Below, in pieces: positions 46,776 to 55,979 of a stretch of DNA of 64,000 nucleotides. The stretch comes from Sphingopyxis sp. TUF1 (GTDB lineage: Bacteria > Pseudomonadota > Alphaproteobacteria > Sphingomonadales > Sphingomonadaceae). Each line of letters opens with the position of its first letter. Position 1 is the stretch's first letter. Both the position numbers and the translations under genes were made by a program. The DNA is taken from NCBI RefSeq assembly GCF_036687315.1, contig NZ_CP144683.1, positions 1,240,001 to 1,304,000 on the forward strand, read 5' to 3'. The notes under the pieces are model-generated. The model did no database searches. It saw only the letters and a list, made by a program, of their open reading frames with translations, and was not told the DNA's origin.

Positions 46776-47252
46776 TCAATCGCGAAGGCGCGCCGGCGCG
46801 TTGCCGGGCGCGATCATCGGCGCGGCCGCCAGATAAAGCCGGTCGGCGAGCGGATAAAGCTCGCGCTCCTCGCGCTCGATACGAAGCTTGAGCAGGTCGA
46901 ACACGATCATCGTCTCGCGCCGGAACCCGTCCCAGTCGGCCGCGACCCGCTCGGCAGTCCATTTGCCGTCATAGGCGGCGAAATCGTCGGCGAGATCGCC
47001 CATCTCCAGCTCGAAATCGCGCGTGACGCGAACAAGCTCGGGCTCGCCGCTTGTCCGCAAGCGGGGATACAGCGCCCAATCCTCGCATTTCAGATGCCGA
47101 ACCAGCGTCTCGCCAAGCGCGCGCCGCGCCGATGCCAAATCGGCGAGGCGTGCAGGCGCCGGTTCCTTCATCATCGCCAGTATAATCCGCGCCAGCGCGA
47201 TCAGCGCCGCATGTTCGGCGCGCAATCGCTCCATTTCACGGCTCATGGCCAT
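46776..47252 (-). CDS. Hemerythrin-like HHE domain protein
   Basis: This 158-residue helical protein has HHE-type ligands: His14 in RAEHAALIALA, HLKCEDWALYPRL (about 53-65) and EREERELYPLADRL near the end. It may bind a di-iron centre and sense or store oxygen or nitric oxide. One expected His is replaced by Glu/Tyr-rich sequence, so the metal site could be incomplete. It sits 53 bases upstream of DUF3297 in the same direction. Confidence 0.75.
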   Translation of the reverse strand: MAMSREMERLRAEHAALIALARIILAMMKEPAPARLADLASARRALGETLVRHLKCEDWALYPRLRTSGEPELVRVTRDFELEMGDLADDFAAYDGKWTAERVAADWDGFRRETMIVFDLLKLRIEREERELYPLADRLYLAAAPMIAPGNAPARLRD

Positions 47253-47377
47253 AATGGTTTTTCTCGCGGTGCGAGCGGTCCCCTGTCCGTGAGAATAGGC
47301 TGATGGGCGTGAAAGGAAAGTGAATCTCAACCCTGGTCCCCGCCGGGGGCGATGCCCGCCTGCTCGGAGCCTGAATT

Positions 47378-47923
47378 TCACCGGGCCTCGCGCCATTCCC
47401 CCGGCGCCAGCTCGCCAATCTCCCACTCGCCGATCCGCCAGCGCACCAGCCGCAGCGTCGGATGGCCGACCGCGGCGGTCATTCGCCGAACCTGACGGTT
47501 GCGGCCTTCGGTGATGGCGAGTTCGATCCACGCGTCGGGCACGCTCTTGCGGTACCGCACCGGCGGGTCGCGGTCCCACAGCATCGGCGGATCGATGCGG
47601 CGGACGGTCGCGGGGCGGGTCGGGCCGTCGTTGAGCGTGACCCCGCGGCGGAGCGCTGCCAGCGCCGCCTCGCCGGGCTCGCCCTCTACCTGCGCCAGAT
47701 AGGTTTTGGGCATCTTGTGCTTCGGCGACGAAATCCGCGCCTGCAGCGCGCCGTCGTCGGTCAGGATCAGCAGGCCCTCGCTGTCCCTGTCGAGCCGCCC
47801 GGCGGGATAGACGCCTGGCACGTCGATATAATCGGACAGCGTCGCGCGCGCGCTTTCGCTGCCGCGATCGGTGAATTGCGAGAGGACGCCATAGGGTTTG
47901 TTGAACAGGATCAGGCGGGCCAA
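47378..47923 (-). CDS. rluE: 23S rRNA pseudouridine synthase RluE-like
   Basis: This 181-residue protein lacks an S4 domain and aligns closely with Escherichia coli RluE (U2457): [15 protein letters not shown], the catalytic Asp in [12 protein letters not shown] (about 46), [19 protein letters not shown] and [20 protein letters not shown] (cut). Translation starts at TTG 47923, supported by GGAGGA six bases upstream; the ATG just upstream is out of frame. Confidence 0.9.
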   Translation of the reverse strand: MARLILFNKPYGVLSQFTDRGSESARATLSDYIDVPGVYPAGRLDRDSEGLLILTDDGALQARISSPKHKMPKTYLAQVEGEPGEAALAALRRGVTLNDGPTRPATVRRIDPPMLWDRDPPVRYRKSVPDAWIELAITEGRNRQVRRMTAAVGHPTLRLVRWRIGEWEIGELAPGEWREAR

Positions 47924-47947
47924 GGCATGTCCTCCCCAAACAACCCC

Positions 47948-47973
47948 GTCGCCCCCGCGAAGGCGGGGGCGAC
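47948..47973. repeat. Single GC-rich palindromic unit
   Basis: One GCCCCCGCGAAGGCGGGGG-type unit with GTCG ends lies between the typA stop and the rluE start. It may act as a processing or attenuation hairpin. Confidence 0.8.
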
Positions 47974-47994
47974 GATTGTCTTCCGCCGTGGGCG

Positions 47995-49827
47995 TTACGC
48001 CGCTTCCTTCTTGCGGCTCGCCTTCTTCCGCTCGTGCGGATCGAGGATCGCCTTGCGGATGCGGATATTCTTGGGTGTCACCTCGACCATTTCGTCATCG
48101 TCTATGTACGCGATCGCCTGTTCCAGCGTCATGCGCCGCGGCGGGGTCAGACGGATCGCGTCGTCCTTGCCCGTCGAACGGAAGTTTGTGAGCTGCTTCG
48201 ACTTCATCGGGTTGACTTCCAGATCCTCGGGCTTGGCATTTTCGCCGATGATCATGCCCTCATAAAGCGCCTCGCCGGGCGACACGAACAGGATGCCACG
48301 CTCTTCGAGCGGGCCCAAGGCATAAGCAACAGCCTCGCCATTGCCGTTCGAAATGAGGACGCCATTCTTGCGGCCCTCGATCACGCCCTTGTACGGGCCG
48401 TACTTCTCGAACAACCGGTTCATGATCCCGGTGCCGCGCGTGTCGGACAGGAATTCGCCGTGATAGCCGATCAGGCCGCGGCTCGGGCCGCTGAAGGTGA
48501 TGCGTGTCTTGCCACCGCCTGACGGGCGCATGTCGGTGAGGTCGGCTTTGCGGATCTGCATCTTCTCGACGACCGTGCCCGAATGTTCGTCGTCGACGTC
48601 GATGACGACGGTTTCATAGGGTTCGGTGCGTGCGCCGCTTTCGTCGGTGCCGTAGAGCACTTTCGGGCGGCTGATGCCGAGCTCGAAGCCTTCGCGGCGC
48701 ATCGTTTCGATGAGCACGCCGAGCTGAAGCTCGCCGCGGCCCGCGACTTCGAAGCTGTCCTTGTCGGCGCTTTCGGTGATGCGGATCGCGACATTGGTTT
48801 CGGCTTCGCGGTACAGGCGGTCGCGGATCATGCGGCTCGTCACCTTGCTGCCCTCGCGGCCCGCCATCGGTGAATCGTTTACCGCAAAGCGCATCGATAG
48901 CGTCGGCGGGTCGATCGGCTGCGCGGCGATCGGTTCGCTGACGCTGGTGTCGGCGATGGTGTTTGCGACGGTCGCGTTGGTGAGGCCGGCGATCGCGACG
49001 ATGTCGCCCGCTTTCGCTTCATCGACGGGAACGCGATCGAGCCCGCGGAAGGCGAGCAGCTTCGACGCGCGGCCGGTTTCGATGACCTTGCCGTCCATGT
49101 CGAGTGCATGGATCGGCTGGTTGACCTTGACCGAGCCGGACTGGACGCGGCCTGTCAGGATACGGCCGATGAAATTGTCGCGGTCGAGCAGCGTGGCGAG
49201 AAAGGTGAAGGGCGCGTTCTCGTCGAGCCCCGGCGTCGGCACATGGCTGACGATCGTCTGGAACAGCGGCTCCAGCGTGCCCTCGCGCGCTTCGGGATCG
49301 GGCGAGGCATAGCCGCCGCGGCCCGAGGCATAGAGAATCGGGAAATCGAGCTGCTCGTCATTGGCTTCGAGCGTCAGGAACAGTTCGAACACCTCGTCGA
49401 GCACTTCGGCGGCGCGCGCATCGCTGCGGTCGATCTTGTTGACGACGACGATCGGCTTCAGGCCCAGCGCGAGCGCCTTGCCGGTGACGAACTTGGTCTG
49501 CGGCATCGGCCCTTCGGCCGCATCGACGAGCAGGATGACGCCGTCGACCATGCTCAGGATGCGCTCGACCTCGCCGCCGAAATCGGCGTGGCCCGGCGTA
49601 TCGACGATGTTGATGCGCGTTGTGTTTTCGCCTTCGCCCCATTCGACGCTGGTGCATTTCGCGAGGATGGTGATCCCGCGTTCCTTTTCCAGATCGTTCG
49701 AATCCATTGCGCGTTCTTCGACGCGCTGGTTGTCGCGGAACGTGCCCGACTGGCGGAACAACTGGTCGACGAGGGTGGTCTTGCCATGATCGACGTGCGC
49801 GATGATGGCGATATTGCGCAAAGACAT
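47995..49827 (-). CDS. typA: Ribosome-associated GTPase TypA/BipA
   Basis: This 610-residue translational GTPase has G1 [16 protein letters not shown]2 ERGITI, G3 [15 protein letters not shown]4 NKIDR (about 131), EF-G-like domains II, III and V, and the BipA-specific C-terminal domain ([19 protein letters not shown] cut, and [18 protein letters not shown]). It assists 50S assembly and stress adaptation. It is upstream of rluE in the same direction with a palindromic unit in the gap, linking two ribosome-maturation functions. Confidence 0.98.
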   Translation of the reverse strand: MSLRNIAIIAHVDHGKTTLVDQLFRQSGTFRDNQRVEERAMDSNDLEKERGITILAKCTSVEWGEGENTTRINIVDTPGHADFGGEVERILSMVDGVILLVDAAEGPMPQTKFVTGKALALGLKPIVVVNKIDRSDARAAEVLDEVFELFLTLEANDEQLDFPILYASGRGGYASPDPEAREGTLEPLFQTIVSHVPTPGLDENAPFTFLATLLDRDNFIGRILTGRVQSGSVKVNQPIHALDMDGKVIETGRASKLLAFRGLDRVPVDEAKAGDIVAIAGLTNATVANTIADTSVSEPIAAQPIDPPTLSMRFAVNDSPMAGREGSKVTSRMIRDRLYREAETNVAIRITESADKDSFEVAGRGELQLGVLIETMRREGFELGISRPKVLYGTDESGARTEPYETVVIDVDDEHSGTVVEKMQIRKADLTDMRPSGGGKTRITFSGPSRGLIGYHGEFLSDTRGTGIMNRLFEKYGPYKGVIEGRKNGVLISNGNGEAVAYALGPLEERGILFVSPGEALYEGMIIGENAKPEDLEVNPMKSKQLTNFRSTGKDDAIRLTPPRRMTLEQAIAYIDDDEMVEVTPKNIRIRKAILDPHERKKASRKKEAA

Positions 49828-50029
49828 GCGGATAAGCCTTGATGGAAGGGGGCAGCGCCCAAGGCACCGCGAAACGCCGCGCCCCTAACAGAATGGGTGC
49901 TGCGGCGCAACATGATTGCGGATGCGGCGCGGTCGCCCTTGGTCCTTTTGTCCAAGTGCAACGCGGCGCCGCTTTGTGGTATCAAGCCTTCGCGGTCCGC
50001 ACGTTGGATCGTCAATGCGGACGGCACCA

Positions 50030-51412
50030 ATGACGGAATTCGACCCGCTCATGCTCGCGCGCATCCAGTTCGCCGCGAACATCAGCTTTCATATCCTTTT
50101 CCCGACGATCACGATCGCGCTCGGCTGGGCGCTGCTGGGCTTCAAGCTTGCGTATAACCGCACCGGCGATGCCGCTTGGATGGACGCCTATCGCTTGTGG
50201 GTGAAGATATTCGCGCTCAGTTTTGCGATGGGGGTAGTGTCGGGCATCACGATGAGTTTCCAGTTCGGCACCAACTGGCCGGGCTATATGGAAAAGGTGG
50301 GCAATATTGCGGGCCCGCTGCTCGCCTATGAAGTGCTCACCGCTTTCTTCCTCGAAGCTGTCTTTCTCGGCATCATGCTCTTTGGCTTCAGCCGTGTCCC
50401 CAACTGGATGCACACGCTAGCGACCGTCCTTGTCGCCGCGGGCACGACCTTGTCCGCCTTCTGGATCATCGTGCTCAACAGCTGGATGCAGACTCCGGTG
50501 GGTTATGAAATTCGGGGCGGCGTCGTCCACGCGACCGACTGGTGGGCGATCGTCTTCAATCCCTCGATGCCTTACCGCCTGACGCATATGCTGATCGCCT
50601 CGGCGCTGACCGTCGCTTTCCTGATCGCGGGGATGAGCGCGTGGCGCTGGCTGAAGGACGGCGGCGGCGAAGGCGTGCGGCGAACATTAAAAGCCGCCAT
50701 CTATGCCGCCGCGCTGCTGATCCCGGTGCAGATTTTCGTCGGCGACCTGCATGGGCTCAACACGTTGGAGCACCAGCCGCAAAAGGTCGCGGCGATGGAA
50801 GCCAATTGGGAGACACAGCCCCACGCGCCGCTGATCCTCTTTGCCATCCCCGACGAAGACGCCCGCACCAACGATCTGGAAATCGCGATCCCCTCGGGCG
50901 CCAGCCTGATCCTCACGCACCATGCCGGGGGCGTCGTCCCCGGCCTCAACGATTATGAAGGCGATCATCCCCCGGTCGGCCCGCTGTTCTGGGGGTTTCG
51001 GATCATGGTCGGCATCGGTCTGCTGATGCTCGCGGTCTCGTGGTATGCGGCGTGGACGATCCGGCGGCGCGGGGTCGATGCCCTGCCGAAATGGCTCGCG
51101 CGCGCGCTTGTTGCGATGACCTTCAGCGGCTGGGCCGCGACACTTGCGGGCTGGTACGTCACCGAAATCGGCCGCCAGCCCTGGCTCGTTACCGGGGTGC
51201 TCAGGACCGCCGATGCCGTCGGCCCGGTCGGCGGCGCGATGGTCGCGAGTTCGCTGACGCTGTATCTCGCGGTCTATGCCGTGCTGCTCGCCGCCTATAT
51301 CGCGGTACTCTATCGGCTCGCGCGGCTCGGCAAGGCGGCGCCAAACGACAAGCCGATGTTCCCTGTGCCCACCGCACCCGGCCCCGCCGCCCCGCAGGAG
51401 GAACCGGCATGA
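50030..51412 (+). CDS. cydA: Cytochrome bd ubiquinol oxidase subunit I (CIO-like, short Q-loop)
   Basis: This 460-residue membrane subunit has haem ligands in NISFHILFPTITI (His near 20), HMLIAS (about 185) and a C-terminal Met. The quinol-site motif GRQPWLVTGVLRTADAV is near 380-396. The Q-loop is short, as in cyanide-insensitive oxidases (CioA) rather than Escherichia coli CydA. It reduces oxygen at high affinity in the inner membrane. ATG 50030 is favoured; ATG 50015 is five codons upstream. It is coupled to cydB by ATGA. Confidence 0.95.
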   Translation: MTEFDPLMLARIQFAANISFHILFPTITIALGWALLGFKLAYNRTGDAAWMDAYRLWVKIFALSFAMGVVSGITMSFQFGTNWPGYMEKVGNIAGPLLAYEVLTAFFLEAVFLGIMLFGFSRVPNWMHTLATVLVAAGTTLSAFWIIVLNSWMQTPVGYEIRGGVVHATDWWAIVFNPSMPYRLTHMLIASALTVAFLIAGMSAWRWLKDGGGEGVRRTLKAAIYAAALLIPVQIFVGDLHGLNTLEHQPQKVAAMEANWETQPHAPLILFAIPDEDARTNDLEIAIPSGASLILTHHAGGVVPGLNDYEGDHPPVGPLFWGFRIMVGIGLLMLAVSWYAAWTIRRRGVDALPKWLARALVAMTFSGWAATLAGWYVTEIGRQPWLVTGVLRTADAVGPVGGAMVASSLTLYLAVYAVLLAAYIAVLYRLARLGKAAPNDKPMFPVPTAPGPAAPQEEPA

Positions 51413-52416
51413 CGCCCTTCTTCGATCCCTGGTGGTTGCCCGTGATCTTTGCCGGGCTGATGGGGCTGTCGATCCTGCTCTATGTCATCCTCGACGGCTA
51501 TGACCTCGGCGTCGGGATGCTGACGCGGTTGGAAAAGGACGCGAACCGCGACCTGATGGTCGCGTCGATCGGCCCCTTCTGGGACGCCAACGAAACCTGG
51601 CTCGTGCTCGGCATCGGCCTGCTGCTCGTCGCCTTTCCGGTCGCGCACGGGCTGATCCTGACGCAGCTTTACCTGCCCGTCGCGCTGATGCTCGTTGCGC
51701 TCATCCTGCGCGGCGTGTCGTTCGAGTTCCGCGCCAAGGCGCCGCCCGAGCATAAACATCGCTGGGACAATGCCTTTTTCGCCGGGTCGCTGCTCGCCGC
51801 CTTGTGCCAGGGCTATATGCTCGGCGCCTATGTGCTGGGGTTCGACCAGAGCGTTGCCGCGGTGCTGTTCTGCCTGCTCGCCGCGCTGGGACTCGTCGCG
51901 GGCTATCTGTTCGTCGGCGCGTGCTGGCTGATCTACAAGGTCGAGGGCGAGCTTCAGCAGCGCGCGGTGCGCTGGGCGGAGGTGACGCTGTGGCTGACCG
52001 CGCTCGCGATGGCGATCATCTCGGTCGCGACGCCTTTGCTGTCACAGCGCATCTTCGACCGCTGGTTCCGCCTGCCCGAAATCATCGCGCTGCTGCCGAT
52101 CCCGATCGCCGCCGCGACCTTGTTCGTCGGGCTCGCGATCTTCCTCCGCCGCCCGCTGCGCGCGAAAGACGAATTGAGCTGGGTGCCGCTCGCGACCGCG
52201 GGCATCCTCTTCGCGCTGGGCTTCGTCGGCATCGCGTACAGCTTCTATCCCTATCTGATCGCCGACCGACTCGACATCTGGCAAGCGGCGGCCTCGCCCG
52301 AATCGCTGACGATCATCCTGATCGGCGCCTTGTTCGTGCTGCCGGTGATTTTGGGATATTCGATCCTCGCGCACTGGATTTTCCGGGGAAAAGCGACGCA
52401 CCTCAGCTACGAGTAG
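51409..52416 (+). CDS. cydB: Cytochrome bd ubiquinol oxidase subunit II
   Basis: This 335-residue subunit has about eight or nine helices and the conserved start region LLYVILDGYDLGVGML with GPFWDANETWLVLG (about 55-70), plus RGVSFEFR. AGGAGG at 51396-51401 and the ATGA overlap define the start. No cydX-like small gene was recognised after it, and no CydDC exporter is adjacent. Confidence 0.96.
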   Translation: MTPFFDPWWLPVIFAGLMGLSILLYVILDGYDLGVGMLTRLEKDANRDLMVASIGPFWDANETWLVLGIGLLLVAFPVAHGLILTQLYLPVALMLVALILRGVSFEFRAKAPPEHKHRWDNAFFAGSLLAALCQGYMLGAYVLGFDQSVAAVLFCLLAALGLVAGYLFVGACWLIYKVEGELQQRAVRWAEVTLWLTALAMAIISVATPLLSQRIFDRWFRLPEIIALLPIPIAAATLFVGLAIFLRRPLRAKDELSWVPLATAGILFALGFVGIAYSFYPYLIADRLDIWQAAASPESLTIILIGALFVLPVILGYSILAHWIFRGKATHLSYE

Positions 52417-52468
52417 GCCATCGTTCGCAGGCGCCCATGGTGGTTTTGGGGTGGGAAGCGGACGTTAA

Positions 52469-52604
52469 ATCCTCCCTGTCGCGCAGCGATGGGGAGGGGG
52501 ACCGCCGCCGCAGGCGGTGGTGGAGGGGCCGCGACGGTAGTGCCATTGCCCCTCCGTCAGCGCTGCGCGCTGCCACCTCCCCATGCCTACGGCACAGGGA
52601 GGAT
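52469..52604. repeat. 136-base palindromic repeat, ATCCTCCCTGT type (after cydB)
   Basis: Arms ATCCTCCCTGTCGCGCAGCG and GGCACAGGGAGGAT. It is immediately preceded at 52441-52467 by GGTTTTGGGGTGGGAAGCGG-ACGTTA, which also ends copies A and B of the dispersed element. Confidence 0.85.
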
Positions 52605-52635
52605 CTTAGGTCCGCAATCGGTCGCTAGCCCCCAC

Positions 52636-53286
52636 TCACAGCATCGCGACCAGCCGCTCGACCTCTCGCCCCGCCAGCCGCGCCGCGCGCAGCAGGTTCG
52701 CCTGGAAATCGCCGCCGCTCGCATCGTTCGCTTCGTCGGTAACCGCCTTGATCGCCGCCCACGGTTTGCCGAGCCGCATCGCCGCCTGCGCGACCGCGCC
52801 GACCTCCATATCGACCAGCGTCGCGCCGAGCGATTTGAGGTCGGCCGCGGCGGCGGGGCAGGCGACGAAGCTGTCGCCGCTGGCGATCCGCGCGTGGGGC
52901 AGGCCCAGCCCCGGATCGGGCATCGCCGCAAAGTGCGCCTCGCCCGGCTCGCCCATCGGCCAGTCGCCGGCGCGGTAGCGGCGGAAGCGGCCGGGTTCGT
53001 TCGCGCCATAATCATGCTGCAACGCCTCACCGATCCAGTAAGCCCCCGGCGCCGCGCCCAGCGCCCCGCAGGTGCCACTCATCAGGACGACGTCGGCATC
53101 GCGCGCGAGCGCACCCGCGCACAGCGCGGCGTTGACCTTGCCGAGCCCGCAGGTCGCGATGGCGACATCATGGCGATGCACGGCGAGGCGGCGGACCGCG
53201 AATGTGCCGTCCTGCTGGTCCCCCTTGCCGGGGAACAGCGCATCGCCCTCTTCGGGAAGGGCGGCGAGAATCAGGATATGGGCCAT
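52636..53286 (-). CDS. MTA/SAH nucleosidase-family phosphorylase
   Basis: This 216-residue protein of the PNP/UDP superfamily has AALPEEGDALFP at the N-terminus, LMSGTCGALG (about 68), the Met-Glu ribose-binding pair in VDMEVGAVAQAA (about 160) and the catalytic Asp in AVTDEANDASGG (about 190). It would cleave the glycosidic bond of methylthioadenosine, adenosylhomocysteine or a related nucleoside such as in hopanoid or futalosine pathways. It lies between two large palindromic repeats and is convergent with cydB. Confidence 0.85.
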   Translation of the reverse strand: MAHILILAALPEEGDALFPGKGDQQDGTFAVRRLAVHRHDVAIATCGLGKVNAALCAGALARDADVVLMSGTCGALGAAPGAYWIGEALQHDYGANEPGRFRRYRAGDWPMGEPGEAHFAAMPDPGLGLPHARIASGDSFVACPAAAADLKSLGATLVDMEVGAVAQAAMRLGKPWAAIKAVTDEANDASGGDFQANLLRAARLAGREVERLVAML

Positions 53287-53366
53287 CGCTTTTCTGTAAC
53301 GGCGGCGCGCGCGGATGCGAGAGATTTGCGCGTGCGTGGGCGGTTGCGACCGATCGCGGACATAAG

Positions 53367-53504
53367 ATCCTCCCTGTCGCGAAGCGATGGGGAGGTGGCA
53401 GCCCGCAGGGCTGACGGAGGGGCTTTTGCGCCAACGTCGTAGCCCCTCCACCACGCCCTTCTGGCGCGGTCCCCCTCCCCATGGCCTGCGGCCACAGGGA
53501 GGAT
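53367..53504. repeat. 138-base palindromic repeat, ATCCTCCCTGT type (near SBF gene)
   Basis: Arms ATCCTCCCTGTCGCGAAGCG and GCCACAGGGAGGAT, with inner GGGGAGGTGGCAGCC and GGTCCCCCTCCCC. Fourth copy of the family in the window. Confidence 0.85.
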
Positions 53505-53545
53505 TCGGGGGTCGCACTCCCTTACCCCCACCGTCGGCCCCCTCA

Positions 53546-53625
53546 GATATCGCTGTCCTACATGTCCCCGCCGTGCCAGCATCCTGCCCTGCTCTTTGAC
53601 ATCGTCGGCATCCGCAAAGCGCTCT
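53546..53625 (-). repeat. Dispersed element, partial copy C
   Basis: GCTGTCCTACA, GTGCCAGC, GCTCTTT and AAAGCGCTC occur in the same order and spacing as in copy B (34891-34955). The remainder of the element is missing, replaced by the hairpin at 53624-53682. Confidence 0.6.
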
Positions 53626-53682
53626 TAAAGCGACAAAGGAGACAGTTTCGGCGCGCCTATGCGTATATTTTGTCGCTTTAAG
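53624..53682 (+). promoter_or_regulatory. Perfect 14-base inverted repeat enclosing GGAG and an ATG
   Basis: CTTAAAGCGACAAA (53624-53637) and TTTGTCGCTTTAAG (53669-53682) form a perfect stem. The 31-base loop holds a GGAG at 53638-53641 and the first in-frame ATG (53659) of the downstream transporter. It could sequester a start, or be an operator or the edge of a repeat. Confidence 0.55.
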
Positions 53683-53739
53683 CCCTCCATCGCGCGCCGC
53701 ACTTGCCAAGCACGCGTCGCCCCGCCATCGCTCACGCCC

Positions 53740-54708
53740 ATGCTCGCGCGCATCTTCCCCGACCGTTTCGTTCCCCTGCTGCTCGGAACGATCCTGCTCG
53801 CGAGCCTGTTGCCGGTACGCGGCGCCGCGGTTCCGGTCGCCGAGGCGATTTCGACCGCGGCGATCGTCCTGCTCTTTTTCCTGAACGGCGTGCGGCTGCC
53901 CCGCGACGAGGTGTTGCACGGGATCCGCAACTGGACGCTGCAGGGCGCGGCGTTCCTCTTTTGCTTCGGCGCGATGGCATTGCTCGGCTTGGCCGCACAG
54001 GCCACGCTTACACCTTGGCTCCCCGCGACGCTCGCACTCGGTTTCCTTTTCCTCGGCATCCTGCCCTCGACCGTCCAGTCGGCGACCGCCGCAAGTTCGA
54101 TGGCGGGCGGCAATGTCGCCGCGAGCGTCGTCGCCGCGGCGCTGCTCAATCTGAGCGGCGTCGTCCTGTCGCCGATGCTCTTCGCGCTGCTCGCGGGCGG
54201 CGCGGGCGAGATTCACGGCGCGGCGGTACTGCGCATCGTGTCGATCCTGCTCGTCCCCTTTGCCGTCGGGCAGCTCGTCCAGCGCTGGCTGCGCCCATGG
54301 GTGCTCGCGCATCGCGGTCTTGCGACTTTCATGGACCGCACCGCGATCGCGATCGCCGTCTATGTCGCCTTTTCGGCCGCGGTCGTGGCGGGCATCTGGA
54401 CCCTGCTCGACGGGCGCGAGATCGCCATCGTCCTCGCCGTCACCGCGCTGATGCTCGCATTGTCCTTCGGCGGCGCCTGGGCGCTGGGCGCACTGCTCCG
54501 CCTCGCGCGGCCCGACCGCATCACCCTGCTCTTTTCGGGCGCGCAGAAAAGCATTGCGGTGGGCGCGCCGCTCGCCGCGACACTGTTTCCGCCGGCGATT
54601 GCCGGCATGGTGCTCGTTCCGATCCTCGTCTATCATATGGCGCAACTGATCCTCTCCGCGTGGATCGCACCGGCGCTGAAAGCGGACGAGGGTGTAGTGC
54701 TTGAATAA
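53740..54708 (+). CDS. Bile acid:sodium symporter family (SBF/YfeH-type) transporter
   Basis: This 322-residue membrane protein has about ten helices and SBF-family features: MLARIFPDRFVPLLLGTILL, the FLNGVRLPRDEV block, PSTVQSATAASSMAGGN (about 104-120) and GAQKSIAVGAPLAATLFPP (about 265). YfeH-type members transport organic anions of unknown identity. The start at 53740 matches the family N-terminus; ATG 53659 inside the hairpin would add 27 basic residues, which could also be translated. Confidence 0.85.
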   Translation: MLARIFPDRFVPLLLGTILLASLLPVRGAAVPVAEAISTAAIVLLFFLNGVRLPRDEVLHGIRNWTLQGAAFLFCFGAMALLGLAAQATLTPWLPATLALGFLFLGILPSTVQSATAASSMAGGNVAASVVAAALLNLSGVVLSPMLFALLAGGAGEIHGAAVLRIVSILLVPFAVGQLVQRWLRPWVLAHRGLATFMDRTAIAIAVYVAFSAAVVAGIWTLLDGREIAIVLAVTALMLALSFGGAWALGALLRLARPDRITLLFSGAQKSIAVGAPLAATLFPPAIAGMVLVPILVYHMAQLILSAWIAPALKADEGVVLE

Positions 54709-54759
54709 CACAGGTGCGCGTGCCATATAGGCCGTGGCAAGGGGCTGGAAGGAAGACGA

Positions 54760-55971
54760 ATGAGCGAGCAGACCGCGACAGCAACCGCAACCGACGAGCT
54801 GAAGCTGACCCCGCCCGAACCCGTCCCGGCGGTTTCCGCCGAAAAGGCGGCGGGCCTCGTGCCGCTGTCGACCGAACAGAAATCGAAACTCGCCGAGCGC
54901 GTCGACGGCTTCATCGACGATCTGGTTGCGCAGGACGTCAATTCGCCCGCCTTCGGGCAGAAGGTCGACCAGATCACCAATATGGGCCGCAAGGAAATGC
55001 TGGAGGCGGCGAGCCATTCGAACCGCTTTCTCGACCGCCCGATCCGCGCGATGGACCGCGACACCGACATCGGCCAGAACCTGATCGAACTTCGCACCAC
55101 CGTCGAACGGCTCGACCCGTCGGCGAACGGCAAGCTGCTCACCAAGCGCGGGTTTCTCGACAAGATTTTCGGCGGCAAGATCAACAATTATTTCGCGCAG
55201 TATCGCAGCGCGCAGACGCATATCGGCGGCATCCTGACCGCGCTCGCCAACGGCAAGGACGAGCTGCTCATGGACAATGCGGCGATCGACGTCGAGCGCC
55301 GCAAGATGTGGGAATCGATGGGCAAGCTCGAGCAGATGGTCCACATCGCCCAGACACTCGACGAAAAACTCGAAGCCAAGGCGAACGAGCTCGACGGCAT
55401 CGATCCCGCGAAGGCCAAGGTGCTGCGCGAGAATGCGCTTTTCTATGCGCGCCAGCGCACGCAGGATCTGCTCACGCAAATGGCGGTGACGGTGCAGGGC
55501 TATCTCGCGCTCGACCTGGTAAAGAAGAACAACGTCGAACTGGTGAAGGGCGTCGATCGCGCCAGCACCACGACCGTCGGCGCGCTGAAAACCGCGATCA
55601 CCGTCGCGCAGGCGATGACCAACCAGAAGCTGGTGCTCGAACAGATCACCGCGCTCAACACCACCACCGCCAACATCATCGACGGCACGTCGAAGATGCT
55701 GAAGGACAATACCGCGCGCATCCACGAACAGGCGGCGTCGAGCACGATCCCGATGGAGACGCTCCAGCGCGCGTTCCAGAATATCTACGACACGATGGAC
55801 GCGATCGACACCTTCAAGCTGAAGGCGCTCGACAGCATGAAGACCACGGTCAACACGCTGGAGGGCGAGGTCGCGAAGTCGAAGGGCTATATCGCGCGCG
55901 CCGAGGGCGCATCCCAGGCGCAGGCGAGCGTCGGCGGCGCCGACAGCCCGCTCGCCTCGCTCGAAGGCTAA
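54760..55971 (+). CDS. telA: TelA family toxic-anion-resistance protein
   Basis: This 403-residue soluble, mostly helical protein of the TelA/KlaA/YaaN family is recognised by FDDL-type start (VDGFIDDLVAQDVNSP), LTKRGFLDKIFGGKINNYF (about 128) and NIIDGTSKMLKDNTARIHEQ (about 310). Members are associated with tellurite and envelope-stress resistance. No ter genes are present. GAAGGAAGACGA precedes the ATG. It is followed eight bases later by a two-helix membrane protein, a pairing also seen in Bacillus (YaaN with XpaC). Confidence 0.9.
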   Translation: MSEQTATATATDELKLTPPEPVPAVSAEKAAGLVPLSTEQKSKLAERVDGFIDDLVAQDVNSPAFGQKVDQITNMGRKEMLEAASHSNRFLDRPIRAMDRDTDIGQNLIELRTTVERLDPSANGKLLTKRGFLDKIFGGKINNYFAQYRSAQTHIGGILTALANGKDELLMDNAAIDVERRKMWESMGKLEQMVHIAQTLDEKLEAKANELDGIDPAKAKVLRENALFYARQRTQDLLTQMAVTVQGYLALDLVKKNNVELVKGVDRASTTTVGALKTAITVAQAMTNQKLVLEQITALNTTTANIIDGTSKMLKDNTARIHEQAASSTIPMETLQRAFQNIYDTMDAIDTFKLKALDSMKTTVNTLEGEVAKSKGYIARAEGASQAQASVGGADSPLASLEG

Positions 55972-55979
55972 GGCACGCG

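Larger units (their letters stand above)
53287..53739. other. Interval of 450 bases between nucleosidase and SBF transporter
   Basis: It contains a palindromic repeat (53367-53504), a partial copy of the dispersed element (53546-53625) and a perfect 14-base hairpin (53624-53682). A possible 27-codon N-terminal extension of the downstream transporter starts at ATG 53659. No independent gene is supported. Confidence 0.7.

Noticed and set aside
52636..55725. Minus-strand open frame of 1029 codons
   Set aside because: Runs antisense through telA and the transporter; only the final 216 codons (nucleosidase) are supported.
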